The notes beneath the pieces are model-generated. The model saw only the letters and a program-made list of their open reading frames with translations, did not search any database and had not been told where the DNA came from. DNA of 49,724 nt. Source: Flavobacteriia bacterium (GTDB lineage Bacteria; Bacteroidota; Bacteroidia; Flavobacteriales; Weeksellaceae). Shown here piece by piece: positions 15,194 to 24,495 of this stretch (the first letter of the stretch is position 1; each line of letters starts with the position of its first letter). The translations under genes were made by a program, and so were the position numbers. The stretch lies in assembly GCA_015999765.1 (NCBI GenBank), contig JAECQR010000009.1, forward strand, positions 1 through 49,724, given 5' to 3'.

Positions 15194-16573
15194 CTATAAA
15201 CCAAACTGTCTCGCAAACAGATCGGGGAAGATTCCAAGCGCTAAAAGTGCAATAATAATGAATACTGCAACAATATTATAGGTCAGCGGAACCCGCTCAG
15301 AAGTATTAAAACTGCTTTCTTTCGGGAAGAACATGACCATAATTAGTCTTAAATAATAAGCGATCGATATTGCTGAACCCAGTACCGCAACCAAAACCAG
15401 GAACGGTGTGGTTTCAATAGCCTGCGCAAAAATGGAGAATTTCCCCATGAAACCTGCTGTCAACGGAATCCCCGCCATAGAAAGCATTCCTACCGCTGCC
15501 GCTACTGCGATAATCGGTTCAGATTGTGCTAATCCTTTGAAAGCATTGTACGATGTTTCGCGCTTCAGCTTTTCAACCCAGATCAGACACATCATCACTC
15601 CAACAGTTGCCAGTGAATACGCGAACAGATAAAAAGCAAGATTGTATGCAGAAAGATTATTTAAGCCGAAGAAAATAAGCGCAAGATAACCTACGTGTGA
15701 TACAGAAGAGTAGGCAAGCATTCTTTTCGCGTTGCTTTGCGCAAGTCCCATTACGTTGGCTAAGAAAAGTGTGATAATGATAAGAACGCCAAGAATATTG
15801 ATCCATTCTCCTGTGATTCCCTGGAATCCGATTGTCATTACCTTAAAGAAAGCGAAGAAAGCGGATATTTTCACTACCGACATCATAAATGCGGTGATGA
15901 GTGAAGGCGAACCTTGGTAAACATCCGGGCTCCACATGTGGAAAGGTGCCATGGATACTTTAAAAGCAAGCGCAACCAACATTAAAACCGCTCCTGCTGC
16001 AAACATGAAATCCTTAGAGTTCTCCATAGAGAATTCATGGATTTTGTAAAGATCGAAACTTCCCGCACTCCCGTAAACCAAAGCGATTCCGAAGAGTAAA
16101 AAGCCTGTTGCAAACGCACCCATCAGGAAATATTTGATGGAAGCCTCGTTAGATCGTAAATCGGTTTTATTACTTCCTGCCAATACATAAAGCGGAATAG
16201 AAAGAATTTCAACTCCTAAAAATAAGGTTACCAAATTCTGGAATCCGAAGAGTACAACCCCGCCACAAAGCGAGAACAGCATCAGCGCATATAACTCTGA
16301 TTGGTGGCTGCGGTGATTGCTGAACGAAAAACCTCCCAGAAAGAAAAGAAGAATCGTGATGACAATCGCAATCTTGGTGAATAATGCCGCGTTCACGGTA
16401 TATTCGAACATGTGTTTGTACTGGTTAAAGAATTCTGCTTCTGGTAAAAAACTCACATAAAATGCAACCAGAAGCCCAATAATACTGATGTATCTTGAAA
16501 ATTTTCCTTTTTCAAAAACCCCTGCAAATAATGCTGCGATTGCGGTTAGGAATATGATGATTAAAACGCTCAT
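15194..16573 (-). CDS. nuoN: NADH-quinone oxidoreductase subunit N
   Basis: A 459-aa antiporter-like membrane subunit of complex I, with about 14 hydrophobic segments. Conserved blocks include FLGVEILSIPLYVLAG, KYFLMGAFATGF, HMWSPDVYQGSPSLITAFM (with the Lys-bearing FKVSMAPFHMW helix before it) and the discontinuous-helix region KRMLAYSSVSHVGY. It forms one of the three proton channels. It is the last gene of the nuo operon, 75 nt after nuoM. The gap contains heptamer repeats. Confidence 0.96.
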   Translation of the reverse strand: MSVLIIIFLTAIAALFAGVFEKGKFSRYISIIGLLVAFYVSFLPEAEFFNQYKHMFEYTVNAALFTKIAIVITILLFFLGGFSFSNHRSHQSELYALMLFSLCGGVVLFGFQNLVTLFLGVEILSIPLYVLAGSNKTDLRSNEASIKYFLMGAFATGFLLFGIALVYGSAGSFDLYKIHEFSMENSKDFMFAAGAVLMLVALAFKVSMAPFHMWSPDVYQGSPSLITAFMMSVVKISAFFAFFKVMTIGFQGITGEWINILGVLIIITLFLANVMGLAQSNAKRMLAYSSVSHVGYLALIFFGLNNLSAYNLAFYLFAYSLATVGVMMCLIWVEKLKRETSYNAFKGLAQSEPIIAVAAAVGMLSMAGIPLTAGFMGKFSIFAQAIETTPFLVLVAVLGSAISIAYYLRLIMVMFFPKESSFNTSERVPLTYNIVAVFIIIALLALGIFPDLFARQFGL

Positions 16574-16581
16574 TTAGTTTA

Positions 16582-16609
16582 GATTTGAGATTTGAAATTC
16601 GAGATCTGA
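16582..16609. repeat. Heptamer repeats in the nuoM-nuoN gap
   Basis: Four successive 7-bp units, two of them exactly GATTTGA and two diverged. They belong to the same structural type as the repeats at 12071, 26381 and 47486. No clear inverted arm is seen here. Confidence 0.6.
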
Positions 16610-16648
16610 GGTTCCTTTCTCTCTATTTAATTTTTTAAAATTCTTTTT

Positions 16649-18142
16649 TTAGTTCATCATCGATGAGAAGATAAACTTCAGCGAGCTGTTGACCATTTCA
16701 ATAATCGGCTGCGGAAATACTCCCAAAACAATTACAAAAACTGCCAAACTTGTCAGCACAGAAAATTCAACTCCTGAAAGATCTTCAGCTGAAGCTAAAA
16801 CGCGGTCATCACCTTCGCCGAACATTGCTTTTCCGTAGAATCTTAAAAGATAAACCGCAGAGAAGATCAGCGTGAGCCCGGCAAATATTGCCGCCAGTTT
16901 GCTGTAATCGAAAATAGATTTTATCAGAAAGAATTCACCGATAAATCCGTTGGTCAACGGAAGTCCTACCGATCCAAGAATAATGATCATGAATAGAACG
17001 GCAAACTTCGGAGCAGCTTTTGCTAATCCACCCATTTGTCGGATATCTCTTGTTTTGAATCTTTTATAAAGAATATCTGCACAGTAAAACAGCCCCACAA
17101 CATTAATCCCGTGAGCGAAAGCCTGTACCAGCGCTCCTTCGCCGCCTTCAATCATTAAAGTGCCATTTACGGTAAGAATTGCTGAAGCCATAATTCCCGC
17201 CACCATTAAACCTACGTGGGATAATGATGAATAAGCGATCAGGCGTTTTGAATCGTTCTGAATGATAGCAATTAAGGCTCCGTGCACAATCCCGATGATG
17301 GCGAGAACCAAAACAATCTGTCCCGAAATTCCAAGGATAGGATCTGGTGTGATTGGTAACAGATATCTTAAAAGTCCGTACACAGCCATTTTCAGCATGA
17401 TTCCCGAAAGAAGCATAGATCCTTGTGTCGGAGAATACGTATACGTATCCGGCTGCCAGGAATGGAAAGGAAATATCGGTAACTTCACCGCAAAAGCAAA
17501 GAAGATGAACCAGAAAATGACGGTCTGCTCAGATGCGTTCAGGTTGGCATTGTAAAGGTCGGTAAGCGCAAAAGATGCTGAATGCGTGTAGACATAAATC
17601 AAACCGATCAGCATGAACAGTGATCCAACGAAAGTATAAACGAAGAATTTGGTCGTGAATGCTATTTTCTTGTTTTCCTGTCCCCAGATTCCCGCGATCA
17701 ACCAGATTGGGATTAAAGTTACTTCCCAGAAAATATAGAACAAAAGTCCGTCAAGCGAAGTGAAAACACCAATCAGACCGAACTGCATCAAAAGAATAAG
17801 TCCGTAGAAGGTGTTTCTGTAACCAGGTTTTTCATTGAAGGAAGACAGAATGATGATTGGCGTTAAAATATTGGTCAGCAGCAACAGCAGCATGCTCATC
17901 CCATCAATCCCAAAGTGGAGGTTACTCTTGATAAACTGTGACCACGGGTAATTGATCTCATACTGCAGCACTCCGTCCACCGTAACGGTGTGATCGAAAT
18001 TTGCAAGCATATAAAATGAGAGAAACATCTGTGCAAATGCAAATCCCAATGCCAAAAACTTACTTGCGGGGTTTTTCCACGCGAACACCACTGCAGAACC
18101 TACGAGAGGTAATAGTAACAATGTTAATAATAGATACGACAT
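16649..18142 (-). CDS. nuoM: NADH-quinone oxidoreductase subunit M
   Basis: A 497-aa membrane subunit of complex I, of normal length with about 14 helices. Typical blocks are FYIFWEVTLIPIWLIAGIWG (conserved Glu), FPFHSWQPDTYTYSPTQGSMLLSGIMLKM and KRLIAYSSLSHVG. It is the second antiporter-like proton channel. It starts 3 nt after the nuoL stop, so the two are tightly coupled. Confidence 0.97.
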   Translation of the reverse strand: MSYLLLTLLLLPLVGSAVVFAWKNPASKFLALGFAFAQMFLSFYMLANFDHTVTVDGVLQYEINYPWSQFIKSNLHFGIDGMSMLLLLLTNILTPIIILSSFNEKPGYRNTFYGLILLMQFGLIGVFTSLDGLLFYIFWEVTLIPIWLIAGIWGQENKKIAFTTKFFVYTFVGSLFMLIGLIYVYTHSASFALTDLYNANLNASEQTVIFWFIFFAFAVKLPIFPFHSWQPDTYTYSPTQGSMLLSGIMLKMAVYGLLRYLLPITPDPILGISGQIVLVLAIIGIVHGALIAIIQNDSKRLIAYSSLSHVGLMVAGIMASAILTVNGTLMIEGGEGALVQAFAHGINVVGLFYCADILYKRFKTRDIRQMGGLAKAAPKFAVLFMIIILGSVGLPLTNGFIGEFFLIKSIFDYSKLAAIFAGLTLIFSAVYLLRFYGKAMFGEGDDRVLASAEDLSGVEFSVLTSLAVFVIVLGVFPQPIIEMVNSSLKFIFSSMMN

Positions 18143-18145
18143 TTA

Positions 18146-20041
18146 CTATTGTAATATAAAGTTAACAATTAAAATAATTCCGATAGCCAGAGACATGATG
18201 AGCACGTAATTCTCCACGTTTCCGTTCTGGAGTTTTTTTGCTGCTCTTCCTGAATCTTCAGCGCCGCTTCCGATGAAATCTACAAAACGGTTCAGCACAC
18301 CTTTATCGAACATATTTCCACCAACACCTAAACCTTCAATAAACCTCACGAAGGTTGCATTATTCAGTTCATCCAGGAAGAGTTTTCTGTTAGAAAGTCT
18401 TTCCCAGCCGGTATATTTTTCATCTGGCAAAGCCATTTTTTTCTTGTTGACGTAAATGTTTTTCACAACAAACCAAACGGTAAAGAACATCAGAACAGTT
18501 AATGCAAGAAGGATCATTTCTGTTGCGAAATTCACTTCCGGAAGCTCGAGATCGTAAACATAAATGGACTGAAGCCATTGGCCAAGTTTTGCATATTCGC
18601 CGTGGCCGATGAAGTGCGGAAGATTGATGAAACCGCCAACTACCGTTAATACAGCCAGAACGATCAAAGGAATCGTCATGTTAGACGGACTTTCATGCAC
18701 GTGATGTTTCTGTTCTTCAGTTCCTCTGAACTCGCCGTGGAAAGTCAGATAATACGCTCTGAACATATAAATCGCCGTCAATGTCGCCACTAAGAACAGA
18801 ATTACCCAAAGTACCGGACTTTTGCCGTAAACACTTACAAGGATTTCATCTTTTGAAATCATCCCTGAAAGGAATGGGAATCCTGAAATGGCCAGTGTTC
18901 CGATAAGGAAAGTAATATGCGTAATTGGAATTTTTTTCTTTAATCCGCCCATGAATCTCATGTCCTGTTCGCCGCTCATCGCGTGGATTACAGAACCTGA
19001 ACCTAAGAACAGCAACGCTTTGAAGAACGCATGTGTCATTAAGTGGAACATTGCGGTAGTATAGGCGCCAACTCCCAGTGCAACGAACATAAATCCTAAT
19101 TGCGAAACAGTGGAGTAGGCTAAAACTTTTTTAATGTCATTTTGTCTGAGACCGATAAACGCTGCAACCAAAGCGGTAAGAAGTCCGATAAACAGGATTC
19201 CGTCCATAGTTGTAGGTGCAAGCGAGAAAAGGAAATTGGATCTTACTACCAAATAAATACCTGCAGTAACCATGGTAGCCGCGTGGATTAACGCTGAAAC
19301 CGGTGTAGGTCCAGCCATTGCATCCGGAAGCCAGGTAAATAAAGGAACCTGTGCTGATTTCCCCATTGCTCCGATGAATAAACTCGCTGTAATAAAGATG
19401 ATTACAGGTGAATCTAATTCGAATTTAGAGGAATTCTGTGCTACAGAAAGGAAGTCTACTGCGTTGGTCTGATAAGCGATCATTAAAATCCCGATAATCA
19501 TCCCAAGGTCACCGATTCTGTTCATGATGAAAGCTTTTCTTGCAGCTGCACCATATTCTTTATTGGTATACCAGAACCCGATGAGTAAATACGAACATAA
19601 ACCTACACCTTCCCAACCGATGAACAAAATGAGATAATTACTTCCCATAACCAAAAGCAACATCGAGAAGATGAATAAATTCAGGTAAGCGAAAAATTTA
19701 TAGAAACCTTTGTCGTGGCTCATGTAACCAATCGAGTAGAGGTGAATCAGCGATCCGATTCCCGTGATGATCATAATCATCATTAATGATAACTGATCGA
19801 TCTGGAAACTGAAATTCACCTGAATTCCGTTGACTCTGAACCATTCGAAAGCCCGGACAATAACCGGCTGCGACTCAGCATCAAAATTTAAAAATAAACT
19901 GACAGCAATACAGAAAGAGGCAAAAACCACCAGCGTTGCGATACTCCCTACCACCATCTTCGGCAGACTTTTCCCGAAAAGACCGTTGATCAGAAATCCG
20001 AATAAGGGTAAAAGTATAATTGCGTAAACTAAATTTTCCAT
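18146..20041 (-). CDS. nuoL: NADH-quinone oxidoreductase subunit L
   Basis: A 631-aa distal membrane subunit of complex I. Conserved regions are LFIGWEGVGLCSYLLIGFWY, KAFIMNRIGDLG, QVPLFTWLPDAMAGPTPVSALIHAATMVTAG and the C-terminal segment that forms the long lateral helix along the membrane arm. Length and motifs are normal. It lies 6 nt after nuoK and 3 nt before nuoM. Confidence 0.97.
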   Translation of the reverse strand: MENLVYAIILLPLFGFLINGLFGKSLPKMVVGSIATLVVFASFCIAVSLFLNFDAESQPVIVRAFEWFRVNGIQVNFSFQIDQLSLMMIMIITGIGSLIHLYSIGYMSHDKGFYKFFAYLNLFIFSMLLLVMGSNYLILFIGWEGVGLCSYLLIGFWYTNKEYGAAARKAFIMNRIGDLGMIIGILMIAYQTNAVDFLSVAQNSSKFELDSPVIIFITASLFIGAMGKSAQVPLFTWLPDAMAGPTPVSALIHAATMVTAGIYLVVRSNFLFSLAPTTMDGILFIGLLTALVAAFIGLRQNDIKKVLAYSTVSQLGFMFVALGVGAYTTAMFHLMTHAFFKALLFLGSGSVIHAMSGEQDMRFMGGLKKKIPITHITFLIGTLAISGFPFLSGMISKDEILVSVYGKSPVLWVILFLVATLTAIYMFRAYYLTFHGEFRGTEEQKHHVHESPSNMTIPLIVLAVLTVVGGFINLPHFIGHGEYAKLGQWLQSIYVYDLELPEVNFATEMILLALTVLMFFTVWFVVKNIYVNKKKMALPDEKYTGWERLSNRKLFLDELNNATFVRFIEGLGVGGNMFDKGVLNRFVDFIGSGAEDSGRAAKKLQNGNVENYVLIMSLAIGIILIVNFILQ

Positions 20042-20047
20042 CCTATA

Positions 20048-20377
20048 TTATCCTCTTAATTTATTAAAAATACTGATGTCTACCGATTTCGTGTTACGGT
20101 ACATCATTGCGATAATCGCTAATCCGATGGCAACTTCTGCCGCGGCAACCACCATGATAAAGAATACCAGGATCTGTCCGTTCCCGTCGCCTTTATAGCT
20201 TGAAAATGCAGCCAGCAAAAGATTTACAGAATTCAGCATCAATTCCACACATCCTAAAATAATGATGGCGTTCTTGCGGATTAAAACTCCTAAAACTCCC
20301 AGACAGAACAGCACCGAACTCAGAATAATAAAATACTCGAGCGGTACGGTCTGTATAAATGAATTTATTTCTCCCAT
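20048..20377 (-). CDS. nuoK: NADH-quinone oxidoreductase subunit K
   Basis: 109 aa from the ATG at 20377 (MGEINSFIQTVPLEYF). An upstream in-frame start would overlap nuoJ and lengthen the protein beyond the family norm. Three membrane helices are visible, with the conserved Glu in GCVELMLNSVNLL and a second acidic residue in AAAEVAIGLAI, both used in proton translocation. It starts 4 nt after the nuoJ stop. Confidence 0.95.
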   Translation of the reverse strand: MGEINSFIQTVPLEYFIILSSVLFCLGVLGVLIRKNAIIILGCVELMLNSVNLLLAAFSSYKGDGNGQILVFFIMVVAAAEVAIGLAIIAMMYRNTKSVDISIFNKLRG

Positions 20378-20381
20378 AATA

Positions 20382-20876
20382 CTATAAATCTTTTTTACCG
20401 ATAAGCACTGCACCTACAATACCTGCAAGAATGAGGATTGAAGCCAGTTCGAAAGGCAATACATATTCGTTAAACAATAATCTTCCGAGGTTTTTGGTCA
20501 ACCCGATAGATGAGTCTGCGTCGCCACCGAAAGTGGTTGTGTTCAGTCCTTTGAAAGCGCCTAGAATTCCGATTAAAAGAATTCCTGCCGCAAAAACACC
20601 GATAAACTTGGTGATATTCTGTTTTTTACTTTCGTCGCCTTTATTCAGGTTAAGCATCATTAAAATGTAAAGGAAAAGGACCATAATCGCTCCTGCGTAT
20701 ACAATCACCTGAACGATCCCCAGGAATTGCGCATTCAGCAGAACATACATCGCGGCGATTGAAAAGAAAGTAACAATCAGCGAAAGAATGGAGTAGAGCG
20801 GGTTTCGGGCAAACACAAAATAGGCTGCGCTTATAATGGCAAGAAATGCCACAAAGAAAAAGATGATCTGTTCCAT
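20382..20876 (-). CDS. nuoJ: NADH-quinone oxidoreductase subunit J
   Basis: A 164-aa membrane subunit with five helices. The family motif VQVIVYAGAIMVLFLYILMMLN is intact; this helix carries the pi-bulge linked to the quinone site. The start codon directly follows the nuoI stop with no gap. Confidence 0.95.
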   Translation of the reverse strand: MEQIIFFFVAFLAIISAAYFVFARNPLYSILSLIVTFFSIAAMYVLLNAQFLGIVQVIVYAGAIMVLFLYILMMLNLNKGDESKKQNITKFIGVFAAGILLIGILGAFKGLNTTTFGGDADSSIGLTKNLGRLLFNEYVLPFELASILILAGIVGAVLIGKKDL

Positions 20877-21425
20877 TTATTTTACCGATTTTTTTTGTAA
20901 TTCGCTCTGTCTGGCCGTAATATCAATTCTTTCATTGATTTTTTCAACCAGTTTATCTTTCCCGTACACAAAACTTCCGCGGTTGGTTTCCACATCTACC
21001 AAACGGTCTGTAAGGTAAACTGCAGATTTCGGACAGGCTTCTTCGCACATCCCACAGAAAATACAGCGCAACATATTGATTTCGTACACTGCTGCATATT
21101 TTTCTTCACGGTAAAGATCCTTTTCTTCTTTGGTTCTTTCAGCGGCGGTCATGGTAATGGCTTCTGCAGGACAGGCAACGGCACAAAGTCCGCAAGCGGT
21201 ACATCTTTCGCGTCCTTCTTCGTCACGTTTCAGTACATGTAAACCACGCCAGACTTTTGCTCTTGGTTTTTCTACTTCGGGGTAAGAATAAACTTTGCCC
21301 TTCGGTCCAGCCAAAGCGTGCTTCAGAGTAATCGCCATTCCCTTCATAATTTCCGGGAGGTATATTCTTTCCATAAAGGTCATCTCTTTATTCGAGACTA
21401 CTTTAGATCTGTTTGTCAGTTTCAT
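20877..21425 (-). CDS. nuoI: NADH-quinone oxidoreductase subunit I (two 4Fe-4S clusters)
   Basis: A 182-aa ferredoxin-like subunit. The two cluster motifs CTACGLCAVACP (Cys75, 78, 81, 85) and CIFCGMCEEACP (Cys121, 124, 127, 131) bind clusters N6a and N6b, which pass electrons to NuoB. The N-terminal amphipathic helix (MERIYLPEIMKGMAITLKHAL) sits on the membrane. A Lys-rich C-terminal tail of about 40 residues extends past the second motif. Confidence 0.97.
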   Translation of the reverse strand: MKLTNRSKVVSNKEMTFMERIYLPEIMKGMAITLKHALAGPKGKVYSYPEVEKPRAKVWRGLHVLKRDEEGRERCTACGLCAVACPAEAITMTAAERTKEEKDLYREEKYAAVYEINMLRCIFCGMCEEACPKSAVYLTDRLVDVETNRGSFVYGKDKLVEKINERIDITARQSELQKKSVK

Positions 21426-21478
21426 ATTGATTTTGTTTTCGCTTCGGCCTTAAGCTTCAGCATGACAACTTTTACGAT

Positions 21479-22540
21479 TTATAGGCTAAAAAAAGTAATT
21501 ACAGCAGCGGTGATCACAAGGTTAACCAAGGCTAACGGAATTAAAGTTTTCCAGCCCAAATGCATCAGCTGGTCGTATCTGAATCTTGGGATCGTCCAGC
21601 GGATCCACATAAAGATTAAAATTCCGATAATCACTTTAAACAGCATGGCTGCAATACTTAAAATTCCTGCGATATTCTCGCCCCAGTTTTCAGAAACCCA
21701 GTTAATTCCCGGGTAGTTGAAACCTCCGAAGAACAGGGTAGCGATCAATGCATTCGAAATAAACATATTCACATATTCCCCGAACATATACTGCCCGAAG
21801 TTCATCGATGAGTATTCAGTCATATACCCGTTTACGAGCTCAGATTCACATTCAGGCAAATCGAAAGGGTGACGGTTGGTCTCTGCCAGAGCAGCGACAA
21901 AGAAGATAATAAATGCAAATGGCTGATAGAAGATGTTCCAGTTCATTCCGTCAGCAGGGATAAAGCCCCAGATCTTTCCGGTTCCCTGTGAAGAGGTGAT
22001 GTAATGAAGATCCAGACTTCCCGCCATTAAAATAATCGCAAGAAGAGAAAGACCCATCGCCAATTCATAAGAAATCATCTGAGATGAAGCACGGATGGCA
22101 CCAATAAGTGAATATTTGTTGTTGGATGCCCAACCTCCGATCATCATTCCGTAAACTCCAATGGAAACCATCCCGATAAGATAAAGAACACCAACATCGA
22201 TATTCGCTACCTGAATATCAAAAGAAGTTCCGCCAATATTAAGTGATTTTCCCCAAGGGATTACCGCTCCCGTAATCAGGGAAACAAACATGGTGATACC
22301 AGGCCCTAAATAGAACAGGAATTTATCGGCATTCTGGGGTACAAATCCTTCTTTAAAGAAGAGTTTGCCACCATCGGCCAAAGGCTGCAAAAGTCCGAAA
22401 GGCCCGGCTCTGTTCGGCCCGATTCTGTCCTGCAGTGCTGCCGCCACCTTTCGTTCGCCCCACGTAGAGTAGGCTGCAACAGCCATGGAAACTGCAAAAA
22501 GCACCAGAACTAAAATGATTTTAAAGGTAATTAATTCCAT
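21479..22540 (-). CDS. nuoH: NADH-quinone oxidoreductase subunit H
   Basis: A 353-aa membrane subunit that forms the quinone entry channel. Signature blocks are RIGPNRAGPFGLLQPLADGGKLFFKE, GGWASNNKYSLIGAIRASSQMISYE and AETNRHPFDLPECESELVNGYMTEYSSMNF, including the acidic loop conserved in the family. Length is slightly above average. It lies 65 nt after nuoG. Confidence 0.97.
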   Translation of the reverse strand: MELITFKIILVLVLFAVSMAVAAYSTWGERKVAAALQDRIGPNRAGPFGLLQPLADGGKLFFKEGFVPQNADKFLFYLGPGITMFVSLITGAVIPWGKSLNIGGTSFDIQVANIDVGVLYLIGMVSIGVYGMMIGGWASNNKYSLIGAIRASSQMISYELAMGLSLLAIILMAGSLDLHYITSSQGTGKIWGFIPADGMNWNIFYQPFAFIIFFVAALAETNRHPFDLPECESELVNGYMTEYSSMNFGQYMFGEYVNMFISNALIATLFFGGFNYPGINWVSENWGENIAGILSIAAMLFKVIIGILIFMWIRWTIPRFRYDQLMHLGWKTLIPLALVNLVITAAVITFFSL

Positions 22541-22605
22541 AAGTTATATCATTTGAGATTTAAAGATCGATTCTGAATCAAAATTTAAATTCACTCATTA
22601 TCAAA

Positions 22606-23607
22606 TTAAATTATTTCGTCTTTTTCACTGATTTCTTTTGCATCCGGATTGTTCAAAAGATTAATCATGTTTTTAGGTTTTTCGTAGTGGTTCAGCGATA
22701 TTACCGAATGTCTGTCGATATGTCTTGGTCCTTCAATGGTCCATTGGTTAAGGTCTTTTTTCTCGAAACGGCACTCATCACAGATCCACTCCTGTACTTC
22801 GTCGTACTGGTCTTTTCTGGCAGTAACCCTGATGATTTCCTCACCTTTCATCCAAACTACCGCTTTACCGGAACATTTATCACATTTGCACGTAGCGTTC
22901 ATGGGCTTGGTAAACCACACTCTGCTTGCAAAACGTGCAGTTCTGTCGGTTAAGGCTCCTACAGGACAAACATCAATTACGTTTCCGATGAAATCGTTAT
23001 CTAAGGCTTTATTCAAGTTCGTTGAAATCTCTGCATGGTCACCTCTGAAGAGAATTCCGTGTTCACGGTTTTCGGTGAGCTGGTTGGCTACCAAAACACA
23101 TCGCGCACACAAGATACAACGGTTCATGTGAAGCTTAATGTTTGGGCCAATATCTTCTGAATCAAAAGTTCTTCTTTCAAATTCTGTTCTGGTCGCTTCT
23201 ACCCCGTGCTCATACCCTAAATCCTGAAGATGGCATTCACCGGCCTGGTCACATACGGGGCAATCTAATGGGTGATTGATTAGCAGAAATTCCGTAACGG
23301 CTTTTCTTGCTTCCTGGGTTTTTTCGGAGGTAAGGTTTTTCACTTCCATGCCGTCCATCACACCGGTTCTGCAGCTTGCTACCAGTTTAGGCATTGGCCG
23401 TGAATCTGCATCTGAACCTTTCGATACTTCAACCAGACAGGTTCTGCATCTTCCGCCGCTGGATTCCAGGGGTTTGTAGTAACACATTGCCGGAGGTACC
23501 GATTTACCGCCGATTTGTCTGGCTGCTTCAAGAATAGAAGTTCCGGGCAAAACCTCGGTGGTCTGTCCGTCGATCGTGATCTTAAATTTTTTAATTTCTT
23601 CGCTCAT
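22606..23607 (-). CDS. nuoG: NADH-quinone oxidoreductase subunit G, short form lacking the molybdopterin-like domain
   Basis: 333 aa from the ATG at 23607; a TTG 15 nt upstream is in frame but less likely. The electron-transfer part is intact: N1b [2Fe-2S] Cys42, 54, 57, 79; N5 His112 with Cys116, 119, 125; N4 Cys164, 167, 170, 214. A further group, Cys240, 242, 245, 276 and 279, stands where the N7/Fe4S4 domain begins in long NuoG. The protein stops soon after, against roughly 700-900 residues in typical NuoG, so the large molybdopterin-like domain is absent. I see no frameshift: only 65 nt separate it from nuoH. Confidence 0.93.
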   Translation of the reverse strand: MSEEIKKFKITIDGQTTEVLPGTSILEAARQIGGKSVPPAMCYYKPLESSGGRCRTCLVEVSKGSDADSRPMPKLVASCRTGVMDGMEVKNLTSEKTQEARKAVTEFLLINHPLDCPVCDQAGECHLQDLGYEHGVEATRTEFERRTFDSEDIGPNIKLHMNRCILCARCVLVANQLTENREHGILFRGDHAEISTNLNKALDNDFIGNVIDVCPVGALTDRTARFASRVWFTKPMNATCKCDKCSGKAVVWMKGEEIIRVTARKDQYDEVQEWICDECRFEKKDLNQWTIEGPRHIDRHSVISLNHYEKPKNMINLLNNPDAKEISEKDEII

Positions 23608-23633
23608 TATAGATGAATTCAAAAATGAATTAA

Positions 23634-24494
23634 TTAAATTTTACGGGTATTAAAGGTATAACCAATCCCGAAATTGATCTGTCCGAAAAAGAAATCCTGG
23701 GATGCCTTATCGGGTTTATTGTTTAATGTTGTCTTAATGTCGGGCATATTGATATAGCCCAATTTTCCTTCTACTCTTGCCATCCAGTGTTTCCAGAAGA
23801 CAGCGTTGATATTTGCTCTGGCATCGAGGCCGAAACCTGCAACATGAAAACGGTCGCTTCTTTCATTACCGAAAAGTTTTACATTACTTTTTGGGAAAAG
23901 AACGCCTGCGCCTGCGCCGTAGCTCCACATTACATTTATTTTTTCTTTGCTCAATACCGGTTTATATTTTTCTAAACCTGCATTTACATAATTCAGCCCG
24001 TCGGTATGTTCGAAAGTCAGGAAGTTGGAATCACTCAGGTCAACTTCGCCGTTCTGAACCATTGCTGCATACACCGGATCGGAAATATGTCCTTTAAATC
24101 TTACAGTTTGTTCCTGATCCATCACATATTTCATGTGATCTGTACCCACCACGAGCGCTAAATTATCCTTGATGAAATATCCCAACCGGAAATTAAACTG
24201 CGGTTTGGAAATCTGTCCCGGATCTACATACGCCCAGCTTAATTCACTTGGTCGGTCGTGAGCGATCACATTCTCTAAAGTGAAATTGTAATCAGCTCCT
24301 TTGAAGTGAATATCAGACTTCGTAAACGCGGCTCTGTTCCAGCCCCAGAAAACGAACATCTGTCCTTTTTTTGAAAGAGGCTGAATACTGAAATCAAAAT
24401 CGTCAGAGATTTCCTGAGTTGAATCTGCCTGTTGTGCAACACTGAAATTGAGTCCTAAAAACAGGAATGCAAAAATTTTAAAGAACTTCTTCAT
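23634..24494 (-). CDS. Predicted outer-membrane beta-barrel protein inserted in the nuo operon
   Basis: A 286-aa protein with a clean signal peptide (MKKFFKIFAFLFLGLNFSVA, then QQ). The mature part is aromatic- and Gly-rich with alternating patterns (MFVFWGWNRAAFTKSDIHF, FNFRLGYFIKDNLALVVGTDH, FGLDARANINAVFW, VEGKLGYINM) and ends in FGQINFGIGYTF, a beta-signal-like strand. This is what an outer-membrane barrel of about 10-12 strands looks like. It is not a complex I subunit. It lies 1 nt after nuoF and 26 nt before nuoG, so it is fully embedded in the operon. I do not recognise a specific family; the function is unknown. Confidence 0.85.
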   Translation of the reverse strand: MKKFFKIFAFLFLGLNFSVAQQADSTQEISDDFDFSIQPLSKKGQMFVFWGWNRAAFTKSDIHFKGADYNFTLENVIAHDRPSELSWAYVDPGQISKPQFNFRLGYFIKDNLALVVGTDHMKYVMDQEQTVRFKGHISDPVYAAMVQNGEVDLSDSNFLTFEHTDGLNYVNAGLEKYKPVLSKEKINVMWSYGAGAGVLFPKSNVKLFGNERSDRFHVAGFGLDARANINAVFWKHWMARVEGKLGYINMPDIKTTLNNKPDKASQDFFFGQINFGIGYTFNTRKI

Positions 24495-24495
24495 C

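Noticed and set aside
22606-23607. NuoG as a frameshifted gene
   Set aside because: The short form ends cleanly, only 65 nt from nuoH, so there is no space for a lost C-terminal domain and no trace of one nearby.
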